Part shown: one piece after another, positions 1-5,097 of the stretch
How positions within the stretch are numbered: the stretch's first letter is position 1
Layout: every line of letters begins with the position of its first letter
Origin: Chloroflexota bacterium
Lineage (GTDB): Bacteria > Chloroflexota > Dehalococcoidia > GIF9 > AB-539-J10
Assembly (NCBI GenBank): GCA_030670425.1
Contig: DAOVBS010000052.1
Location: 1-5,097 of the forward strand
Length of the DNA stretch: 5,097 nucleotides
Direction: 5' to 3'
Program-made: the position numbers and the translations under genes
Notes under the pieces: model-generated
Told to the model about the DNA's origin: nothing
The model's database searches: none
What the model saw: the letters and a program-made list of their open reading frames with translations, nothing else

Positions 1-509
1 TGCTCCGCCTTGCCTCTGAGTTGGGGTCGGATGTTCCTTTCTTCATCTACGGTGGCACCGGTCTGATAGAGGGCAAGGGGGAAAGAGTGACGTCGCTGCC
101 ACTCCTGAATTCAACTCGCTTTGTTCTGCTGGTGCCGCCGCTCGGTGAGATTCGAGACAAGACCAGGCAGCTCTATGGCAAACTCAATACTGACTGTTTT
201 ACCGGGGGACAGTACGTTCGCGCAGCTCTATCTTCCTTGAGGCGTGACAGAACGGTACTCCCATCGATGATGTTCAATGCTTTTGAGAGAGTAGCTTTCG
301 ACTTCTTCCCCGGACTCAGCGCATTCTGGAGGGCATTCAGGGAAGCTGGAGCCCCCAGCGTTCATCTGGCAGGATCCGGTCCCTGCCTTCTTGCACCTGT
401 TCCCGGGAAAGGCTTAGCTGATGAGCTGCGTTCGCGCCTGGAGGATCAGGGGCTGAAATGCTATCTGGCGTATTCTTCGACACCGGCCTGGTATCCGGGA
501 CAAACCTGA
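1..509 (+). CDS. ispE: 4-diphosphocytidyl-2-C-methyl-D-erythritol kinase, 3' part
   Basis: This is the C-terminal part of IspE, the cytosolic GHMP-superfamily kinase that phosphorylates the 2-hydroxyl of CDP-methylerythritol with ATP in the MEP (non-mevalonate) isoprenoid pathway. The reading frame is open from codon 3-5 (LRLASEL...) to TGA at 507-509, about 169 residues. The family is usually 280-300 aa, so roughly the first 120 residues, with the catalytic Lys and the Gly-rich ATP loop, lie off the left edge. Visible marks are GSDVPFFIYGG, whose Asp (codon 30-32) matches the catalytic Asp of E. coli IspE (GADVPVF), the following EGKGE, and GHMP motif 3 as HLAGSGPCLL near the C-terminus. The TTG at 21 lies inside this conserved block and is not the start. 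The gene converges on the minus-strand cca gene 86 bases away. No frameshift is seen. The family assignment is firm. Confidence 0.93.
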   Translation, partial: LRLASELGSDVPFFIYGGTGLIEGKGERVTSLPLLNSTRFVLLVPPLGEIRDKTRQLYGKLNTDCFTGGQYVRAALSSLRRDRTVLPSMMFNAFERVAFDFFPGLSAFWRAFREAGAPSVHLAGSGPCLLAPVPGKGLADELRSRLEDQGLKCYLAYSSTPAWYPGQT

Positions 510-595
510 CCCTTCCCACAGCTACACACGCCGCAATGACGGCAGTTCCGGCATCCGCTCGTTGCTTCGACTCCAGCGGCCCGTCTCGGCCCCGT
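510..595. other. Convergent intergenic gap, ispE / cca
   Basis: This is 86 bases between two convergent stop codons. A small GCCG/CGGC hairpin (around 531-544) is present, but there is no T-run on either strand, so I cannot call a Rho-independent terminator for either gene. Nothing else is seen here. Confidence 0.5.
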
Positions 596-1831
596 CTACG
601 GTTTCAGCGACAGCGCCAGCCTTTCCTCGTCCGCTCTGGTTTTGACTTCGCCGTCCAGTTTCGCCCGGTGCAACTCCTGAAGGACTCTCCCCAGCTCCGG
701 GCCGGCAGAAATACCCAGGCTTATTAGCTTCTCTCCATCGAGAGCTGTCTTCACGTACCTCAGTCTGGTCAGGAACAGTTCGAGATTAGAACACGCCAGA
801 GGAGACTCAGAGGCCACGGCATTGGCCTGAATGGCTACCGGGTTGTATCCATGAAGCAAGGAGTAGACTGCGCTTCGCTTCACGGAGGGCCGGTCCAGAA
901 GGCAAAGCTCCCCCTTCAAGCGCAGCGTATCACGCAATACCTGAGCTGTGTTCTTTGGCAGATTAAGCCGCTGAATGAAATTCTCGCTCTCCTCCTTGCT
1001 GAGATGGTAAACAAGGAGGCACAGGTAGAGGGAAGGGAGCTGTCTGGCTTTGTTGAGCTTGCGCGTCCTATCGAATCTCTCGGCTATCCAGCCGTTGCCT
1101 TTGAGCTGAGGGTTGATCTGTTGTAGCGCCCCCAGTTCGCCAAGCCTCTCAATAGCACGTTCTGGATGTCTCTCCCGGAGAATCAGTTCCAGTTCGTGTC
1201 TCATGCGGTCGGGGCTTATGGTTCTCAGCATAGGAACGTCTCGTACGAGCAGCTCAGCAGTCCCTGGCTCCAGGCTGAAACCCAGCCGTTGCTCGTAGCG
1301 GACAGCCCTGAGGATTCTGGTAGCGTCGTCGATGAAACTTCTGCTGTGCAGAACCCGGATAAGGCCGCGCTCCAGGTCACTCTTACCGTCGTAGGGATCG
1401 ATTAGAATCGCGTAGTCCTTCGATGCCAGACATATGCTCATGGCATTCATGGTGAAGTCCCTGCGGGAGAGATCGTCGCTGAGAGTTCCCGGGAACACCT
1501 TTGGCAGTGCACCGGGGCTGGCATAGGTCTCCTGCCTCGCACTGGCCATGTCAAGGCTGAAATCACCATAGCCAAGCTTGGCGGTGCCAAAGCGGGGATG
1601 CGTGACCAGCTTTATCTGCGGACTCCTGGCCAGTTGCTGAGCCAGCCTCACTGCATCGCCCTCGATTACCAGATCGAGGTCGAAGTTGGCTTGACCGAGG
1701 AGCAAGTCTCGCACCACTCCACCGACCAGGTACACCCTTTGCCCCAGCCGGTCAGCCTCTTCGCTGACGCCCCTAACCAGTTCCAGAATCCATGGAGGCA
1801 AGTATTGCTCAAGCTGTAAAGCCAGGTTCAT
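596..1831 (-). CDS. cca: Class II tRNA nucleotidyltransferase (CCA-adding enzyme / poly(A) polymerase family)
   Basis: A 411-aa protein of the class II nucleotidyltransferase family, which adds or repairs the 3' CCA of tRNA from CTP and ATP without a nucleic-acid template. Visible motifs are YLVGGVVRDLLLG (residues 34-46), the metal-binding DLD pair (Asp51, Asp53) in DLDLVIEGD, SRRDFTMNAM (122-131), IDPYDGKSDL (144-153) and TRILRAVRYEQRLGF (171-185). The helical C-terminal half ends in the family-like LDGEVKTRADEE. I see no clear HD phosphohydrolase motif. The frame is open to 1936, but the ATG at 1831 is preferred: an extended -10 promoter at 1877-1885 lies between the two starts, and the extra 35 residues look unlike the family. 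The Shine-Dalgarno is poor (GAGCGAAG just before ATG). Full CCA-adding, CC-adding and A-adding enzymes share these motifs, so exact specificity is open. The neighbouring tRNA-Pro lacks an encoded CCA and would be a substrate. Confidence 0.92.
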   Translation of the reverse strand: MNLALQLEQYLPPWILELVRGVSEEADRLGQRVYLVGGVVRDLLLGQANFDLDLVIEGDAVRLAQQLARSPQIKLVTHPRFGTAKLGYGDFSLDMASARQETYASPGALPKVFPGTLSDDLSRRDFTMNAMSICLASKDYAILIDPYDGKSDLERGLIRVLHSRSFIDDATRILRAVRYEQRLGFSLEPGTAELLVRDVPMLRTISPDRMRHELELILRERHPERAIERLGELGALQQINPQLKGNGWIAERFDRTRKLNKARQLPSLYLCLLVYHLSKEESENFIQRLNLPKNTAQVLRDTLRLKGELCLLDRPSVKRSAVYSLLHGYNPVAIQANAVASESPLACSNLELFLTRLRYVKTALDGEKLISLGISAGPELGRVLQELHRAKLDGEVKTRADEERLALSLKP

Positions 1832-1876
1832 CTTCGCTCGGTCTTCAGTCAATCGCGGCTGCCTCAGGGTAGCACC

Positions 1877-1906
1877 ATTATACCATCGCCGTTTTCCGGC
1901 GGTCGC
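1877..1906 (-). promoter_or_regulatory. Extended -10 sigma-A promoter of cca
   Basis: Read on the minus strand, TGGTATAAT (1885 to 1877) is a perfect -10 hexamer with the TGn extension. An 18-base spacer leads to a poor -35 (GCGACC, 1906-1901), as is usual for extended -10 promoters. Transcription would start near 1870, giving a leader of about 40 bases to the ATG at 1831. Its position rules against the longer upstream start at 1936. A CGCCG-GAAAA-CGGCG inverted repeat (1887-1901) fills the spacer. Confidence 0.7.
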
Positions 1907-2166
<260 letters not shown>

Positions 2167-2177
2167 TTTGTCTCGGC

Positions 2178-2186
2178 TATTATAAA
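2178..2186 (+). promoter_or_regulatory. Possible -10 element for apgM-lysC, overlapping the tRNA -10
   Basis: On the plus strand TATTAT (2178-2183) matches the -10 consensus at five of six bases, and TATAAA (2181-2186) is an alternative. Both lie about 50 bases before the apgM ATG, but no good -35 is found at 16-18 bases upstream, where the sequence is tRNA gene. I propose it because the divergent unit needs a promoter in this short gap and it is the only AT-rich candidate. It is a weak call. Confidence 0.35.
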
Positions 2187-2207
2187 GTGGTTTAATTGCT
2201 GGAACAA
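2179..2207 (-). promoter_or_regulatory. Sigma-A promoter of tRNA-Pro
   Basis: On the minus strand TTGTTC (2207-2202) is separated by exactly 17 bases from a perfect TATAAT (2184-2179). Initiation would fall near 2172, leaving about six bases of 5' leader before the mature tRNA end at 2166. This is the best-scoring promoter in the window by eye. Confidence 0.75.
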
Positions 2208-2225
2208 GTTCACTGGCCGGCGAGA

Positions 2226-2231
2226 CAAGGG
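2226..2231 (+). promoter_or_regulatory. Ribosome binding site deciding the apgM start
   Basis: CAAGGG ends three bases before the ATG at 2235. Spacing is short and the match is partial. It still favours the ATG, where the conserved RYCVLIIDG begins, over the in-frame TTG at 2196, which has no such site and would add 13 non-conserved residues. Confidence 0.45.
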
Positions 2232-2234
2232 CAA

Positions 2235-3419
2235 ATGAGATACTGCGTTCTGATAATTGACGGGGCCGCGGGCTGGCCGCTGCCTGGACACGGCGGGAGA
2301 ACCTGCCTGGAGCTAGCGCAGACGCCAAACCTGGATGCCATGGCAAGCCAGAGTATTCTGGGGGTGGCTCGTACAGTTCCGGAGGGGATGGAGCCCAGCA
2401 GCGGTTGCGCCTGCATGTCCATTCTGGGCTACGATCCCCGGGTCTACTACCGGGGGAGGAGCGCCATTGAAGCCAGGAGCATGGGCATTCCAGTCGGCGC
2501 CGGAGAGGTCGCCTTCCGCTGTAATCTGGTTTCCGTATGCGATGGAAAGATGCGAAGCTACAGCTCGAACTTCATCAGCACCGAAGAGGCACGAACCTTC
2601 GTCTCCGCTCTGAACGATAACCTGAGTGACGACGAGGTGCACTTCTATCCCGGGGTCAGCTATAGACAGCTATGCAAGATACGAGGCAGAGAAGACACGC
2701 TTCTAGCCGACTGCACTCCTGCTCACGACATCCATGACCAACCCATCAACGGGTTCCTGCCTAAAGGGCCCGGCAGCGACTTCCTGCGGGACCTGATGAT
2801 GCGCTCGGAAGAGCTGCTCCGGGACCATCCAACAAACGCAGAACGCCGATCTCGTGGCGATATGCCAGTTACTATGATCTGGCTTTTCTGGGGTAGCGGC
2901 AGAATACCCGACATGCCGGCTTTCAAGCAGGTTCGGGGCCTTGCTGCTGCTATGACCTCCGGAGTTGATCTTCTCCGAGGCCTGGCGAAGATGGCGAGAA
3001 TGGAGGTGCTGGATATCCCTGGAGTCACCGGTGACCAGGACAATGATTATAGTGCTCAGGCAATAGAAGCGCTGCGAGCACTGGAGAACTACGATGTGGT
3101 GATCATCCATGTGGAGGCACCGGATGAGGCCAGCCACGCAGGGTCTGTGGAAGAAAAAGTGGCGGCTATCGAGATGATAGACAGGGAGATGGTAAGCCGA
3201 ATCCGCGATTGGCAGAAAGACACTCTTCGAGTACTCATTATGCCGGACCACGCAACCCCCATCCAGACTCAGACCCACATTGGAGAGCCCGTCCCTTTTA
3301 TGCTCTGGGGGGCAGGGTTCGAAGCCAATGGAGCCAGGAGGTTCACTGAGGCAGAGGCGAGAAGCACAGCCGTCTTCCTTGAACGGGGGCATGACATTAT
3401 GAGTAGGCTGACCAACTAA
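2235..3419 (+). CDS. apgM: ApgM-family (archaeal-type, cofactor-independent) phosphoglycerate mutase homologue; possible homoserine kinase
   Basis: A 394-aa member of the alkaline-phosphatase superfamily, related to archaeal 2,3-bisphosphoglycerate-independent phosphoglycerate mutase (COG3635). N-terminal LIIDGAAGWP carries the first metal-binding Asp (Asp9). The nucleophile region EPSSGCACMSILGYDP (53-68) aligns with the family's GSD..A..S..GYDP and puts the nucleophile at Ser56. WLFWGSGRIPDMPAF (216-230) fits the family's W-WG-G block. APDEASH (296-302 region, Asp297, His301) and MPDHATP...TH (Asp338, His339, His348) supply the remaining metal ligands. Length is typical. The gene ends nine bases before lysC, and its stop overlaps the lysC ribosome site, so the two are surely co-transcribed. 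Members of this family lying beside threonine-pathway genes have been proposed as substitute homoserine kinases, and lysC linkage fits that here. Sequence alone does not decide between mutase and kinase. Confidence 0.85.
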   Translation: MRYCVLIIDGAAGWPLPGHGGRTCLELAQTPNLDAMASQSILGVARTVPEGMEPSSGCACMSILGYDPRVYYRGRSAIEARSMGIPVGAGEVAFRCNLVSVCDGKMRSYSSNFISTEEARTFVSALNDNLSDDEVHFYPGVSYRQLCKIRGREDTLLADCTPAHDIHDQPINGFLPKGPGSDFLRDLMMRSEELLRDHPTNAERRSRGDMPVTMIWLFWGSGRIPDMPAFKQVRGLAAAMTSGVDLLRGLAKMARMEVLDIPGVTGDQDNDYSAQAIEALRALENYDVVIIHVEAPDEASHAGSVEEKVAAIEMIDREMVSRIRDWQKDTLRVLIMPDHATPIQTQTHIGEPVPFMLWGAGFEANGARRFTEAEARSTAVFLERGHDIMSRLTN

Positions 3420-3424
3420 AGGAG
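3418..3424 (+). promoter_or_regulatory. Ribosome binding site of lysC, overlapping the apgM stop
   Basis: AAAGGAG begins inside the apgM TAA (3417-3419) and ends four bases before the lysC ATG. The arrangement suggests translational coupling of the two genes. Confidence 0.75.
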
Positions 3425-3428
3425 CGAC

Positions 3429-4646
3429 ATGGCTTTACTAGTGCAGAAATACGGCGGCAGCTCTGTCGCAGATGCTGAGAAGATCAAGAATGTGGCCCGT
3501 CGCATAGCCAGGGCCAAAGACGAGGGGAACCAGGTGGTCGTCGTTGTCTCAGCAATGGGAGACACCACTGATGAACTGATCAACCTGGCCCGGCAGATCA
3601 CCGAACGCCCAACAGAGAGAGAACTCGACCTCCTGCTCTCTACAGGCGAGCTGGTTTCCAGCACTCTCCTGGCTATGGCAGTGGAGACTCTGGGATACAA
3701 AGCAGTCAGCCTGACTGGCATCCAGGCAGGCATTCACACTGATTCCAACTTCAGCCGAGCACGGATTCTTCGTGTTGCCCCCAGGCGAGTCGTCAGCGAG
3801 CTGAAAAAAGACAGGATCGTCATCGTAGCCGGATTTCAGGGCGTCAATCAGGATATGGACATCACCACGCTGGGCCGCGGTGGCTCTGACACCACCGCCG
3901 TAGCCCTGGCCGCCAGTCTGGGGGCCGAGAGCTGCCAGATCTACACTGATGTCGAGGGTGTCTACACCGCTGACCCTCGCCTGGCGCCGCAGGCAAGGAA
4001 ACTGACGCGGATCGGCTATGAGGAGATGCTGGAGCTTGCCACCTACGGAGCCAGGATAATGCACCCCAGAGCAGTGGAACTGGGCCAGTTCTACAACATA
4101 CCTATCCTGGTGGCTTCTAGCTTTGGTGATAGCCCGGGAACTACTATCTGCAAGGAGGCTTCTATGGAAGTAAGAAACAGGGTGAGCGGTATTGCCCATG
4201 ACACGAACATCGCTCAGATTACCGTGATTGCCACTCCTCACAGCCCTGGCACAGCTGCGGCGCTCTTCGAGCCTCTGGCCAGAGCAAACATAAGCGTGGA
4301 CACCATCGTCCAGAACGCCAGCGTTGAGGCTACGACGGACCTCACCTTCACGGTGTCCCGCAACGACCTTGTCAAGGCAATGTCCATAGTGGAACCCGTG
4401 GCCAAATCCGCAGGAGCGAAGAAATGTGTTGCTGACTGCACGCTAGGACAGGTCAGCATCATAGGAAGCGGGATGCAGAATACGCCGGGCTATGCCGCCA
4501 GGATGTTCCGCACTCTCTCTGAACAGGGCATAAATATCCGGCTAATCACTACTTCGGAGATACGCATAACCTGCATTATCTCCGAGGAAAGGATCAAGGA
4601 TGCCGTGCAAGCACTGCACCGAGCCTTTGAACTCGAATTCGCTTGA
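3429..4646 (+). CDS. lysC: Aspartate kinase, alpha subunit
   Basis: A 405-aa cytosolic aspartokinase that phosphorylates L-aspartate with ATP, the first step toward lysine, threonine, methionine and diaminopimelate. The amino-acid-kinase domain (about 1-240) shows KYGGSSV (7-13), STGE (71-74), TLGRGGSDTTA (147-157) and YTDVEGVYTADPR (172-184). Two C-terminal ACT domains follow. ACT1 (about 262-325) includes SPGTAAALFEPLA and VDTIVQN. ACT2 (about 341-403) includes TPGYAARMF and ITTSEIRITCII. These bind lysine and/or threonine in homologues, so end-product inhibition is expected. Length and layout match the monofunctional LysC of Bacillus (about 408 aa) and Corynebacterium (421 aa), without a fused homoserine dehydrogenase. 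It follows apgM by nine bases. No lysine riboswitch is seen ahead of it. An internal start at codon 246 probably yields a second product. Confidence 0.96.
   Translation: MALLVQKYGGSSVADAEKIKNVARRIARAKDEGNQVVVVVSAMGDTTDELINLARQITERPTERELDLLLSTGELVSSTLLAMAVETLGYKAVSLTGIQAGIHTDSNFSRARILRVAPRRVVSELKKDRIVIVAGFQGVNQDMDITTLGRGGSDTTAVALAASLGAESCQIYTDVEGVYTADPRLAPQARKLTRIGYEEMLELATYGARIMHPRAVELGQFYNIPILVASSFGDSPGTTICKEASMEVRNRVSGIAHDTNIAQITVIATPHSPGTAAALFEPLARANISVDTIVQNASVEATTDLTFTVSRNDLVKAMSIVEPVAKSAGAKKCVADCTLGQVSIIGSGMQNTPGYAARMFRTLSEQGINIRLITTSEIRITCIISEERIKDAVQALHRAFELEFA
4152..4158 (+). promoter_or_regulatory. Internal ribosome binding site within lysC
   Basis: AAGGAGG is a full Shine-Dalgarno match lying inside the lysC coding sequence and ending five bases before an in-frame ATG at 4164. 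It is stronger and better spaced than the site of lysC itself. It encodes Lys-Glu-Ala in the linker between the kinase and ACT domains. Confidence 0.7.
4164..4646 (+). CDS. lysC: Aspartate kinase, beta (regulatory) subunit from an internal in-frame start
   Basis: Translation from the internal ATG (lysC codon 246, MEVRNRVSGIAHDTN) would give a 160-aa protein identical to the lysC C-terminus. It would contain both ACT domains and none of the kinase domain. In B. subtilis aspartokinase II and C. glutamicum LysC, the same gene yields such a beta subunit from an internal start near codon 250, and the enzyme is an alpha2beta2 complex regulated through ACT contacts between subunits. Here the evidence is the AAGGAGG-CTTCT-ATG arrangement and its position exactly at the domain boundary. 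It is an overlapping product of one gene, not a separate locus. Expression is inferred and has not been seen. Confidence 0.65.
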   Translation: MEVRNRVSGIAHDTNIAQITVIATPHSPGTAAALFEPLARANISVDTIVQNASVEATTDLTFTVSRNDLVKAMSIVEPVAKSAGAKKCVADCTLGQVSIIGSGMQNTPGYAARMFRTLSEQGINIRLITTSEIRITCIISEERIKDAVQALHRAFELEFA

Positions 4647-4660
4647 CATTACTTATGGGG

Positions 4661-4688
4661 CTTGCCACCATTTGCCTGAGTTGGCAAG
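4661..4688 (+). repeat. Inverted repeat in the leader of the TPR gene
   Basis: CTTGCCA (4661-4667) and TGGCAAG (4682-4688) are perfect inverted copies around a 14-base loop in the 44-base gap after lysC. The right arm lies two bases before the ATG at 4691 and includes the only purine-rich stretch that could serve as its ribosome site. No T-run follows, so it is not an intrinsic terminator for lysC. Confidence 0.5.
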
Positions 4689-4690
4689 AG

Positions 4691-5097
4691 ATGACCTACC
4701 AGAAAGAGGAAGAGCAGACTGGTCTGGGTAAACGGCTAAGCCAGGAAGCCGTAGGCTTGGCCCTCCAGGGGCGCTGGGAAGAGGCGGCGGCGGTGAACCA
4801 GAGCATCCTTGAGAGATTCGCCGGTGACATCGCGGCCTGCAATCGTCTCGGCAGGGCTTTGACTGAGCTCGGCGAGTTCGCCAAAGCGAGAGAGGCATAT
4901 GACAAGGCACTGGAGCTTTCGCCCCACAACGCCATCGCCGGCAAGAACCTGGCCCGATTGGCCAGCCTGGTCGAAACCGGAGCGAGCACAAATGGTAGAG
5001 CCAAGAGGATCTCGTCTGAACTCTTCATCACTGAAATGGGCAAGGCGGGAGTGGTGAAGCTCGAAAATCTGGCTCCGACAGAGATGCTGGTCAGGAT
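4691..5097 (+). CDS. TPR-repeat protein, 5' part
   Basis: An open frame of 135 codons that runs off the right edge without a stop. The start is hydrophilic (MTYQKEEEQ), with no signal peptide or membrane segment, so the protein is probably cytosolic. Residues 17-47 resemble a first tetratricopeptide repeat (ALQGRWEEAAAVNQSILERF). Residues 50-80 are a good second one (NRLGRALTELGEFAKAREAY followed by DKALELSPHN). A charged stretch follows (about 95-110), then a non-TPR part starting ELFITEMGKAGVVKLENLAP that I cannot assign to a domain. TPRs mediate protein contacts and no catalytic role can be read. An in-frame ATG at 4655 would add 12 residues but has no ribosome site. The 4691 start is weakly supported too (GGCAAGAG abutting it). 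The gene lies 44 bases after lysC on the same strand and may be co-transcribed. It has no evident tie to aspartate metabolism. Confidence 0.78.
   Translation, partial: MTYQKEEEQTGLGKRLSQEAVGLALQGRWEEAAAVNQSILERFAGDIAACNRLGRALTELGEFAKAREAYDKALELSPHNAIAGKNLARLASLVETGASTNGRAKRISSELFITEMGKAGVVKLENLAPTEMLVR

Noticed and set aside
510..595. Bidirectional terminator between ispE and cca
   Set aside because: Only a four-pair hairpin is present, with no T-run on either side.
458..727. 89-codon plus-strand frame across the ispE end and cca end
   Set aside because: It overlaps two well-supported genes in other frames and shows no recognisable domain.
2703..3392. 229-codon minus-strand frame opposite apgM
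   Set aside because: It is a long antisense frame with odd Cys/His/Ser-rich composition and no family resemblance. It is a shadow of a strongly supported gene.
3549..4241. 230-codon minus-strand frame opposite lysC
   Set aside because: It is antisense to an unmistakable aspartokinase, with no domain and no ribosome site that I can support.
4643..4671. Promoter for the TPR gene with a perfect TTGACA at 4643-4648
   Set aside because: The hexamer at 17 bases (CACCAT) matches the -10 consensus at only three positions, and other spacings are no better. TTGACA also overlaps the lysC stop, so it may be chance.

Overview
The window is compact bacterial chromosome carrying housekeeping genes. I see no mobile element, CRISPR array or phage gene. 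Base composition is moderately GC-rich by eye. The likely source is a member of the Chloroflexota, perhaps a Dehalococcoidia-like lineage. This is inferred from the archaeal-type phosphoglycerate-mutase homologue paired with a class-I aspartokinase, and from the style of the tRNA nucleotidyltransferase and TPR proteins. It is a judgement from memory, not a search result.

Layout: positions 1-509 (+) hold the 3' part of ispE (MEP isoprenoid pathway). It converges across an 86-base gap on a minus-strand class II tRNA nucleotidyltransferase (cca-type, 596-1831). That gene is preceded by a clear extended -10 promoter, which fixes its start. Farther upstream on the minus strand is a tRNA-Pro(CGG) gene (2093-2166) with its own TTGTTC-17-TATAAT promoter. 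The tRNA gene does not encode its 3' CCA, so it depends on an enzyme of the kind encoded next door.

From about 2180 rightward everything reads on the plus strand. An apgM-family gene (2235-3419) is followed after 9 bases by the aspartokinase gene lysC (3429-4646), and then by the start of a TPR-repeat protein gene (from 4691) that runs off the end. The tRNA and the apgM-lysC unit diverge from one short AT-rich segment. There a perfect minus-strand TATAAT overlaps a plus-strand TATTAT, so the two -10 elements may be shared.

The most notable points are two. lysC carries a near-perfect internal Shine-Dalgarno and ATG at codon 246, predicting a separately translated regulatory (beta) subunit as in Bacillus and Corynebacterium aspartokinases. 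The tight coupling of the apgM homologue to lysC raises the possibility that it serves threonine synthesis as an alternative homoserine kinase rather than glycolysis. No wholly new system is evident.
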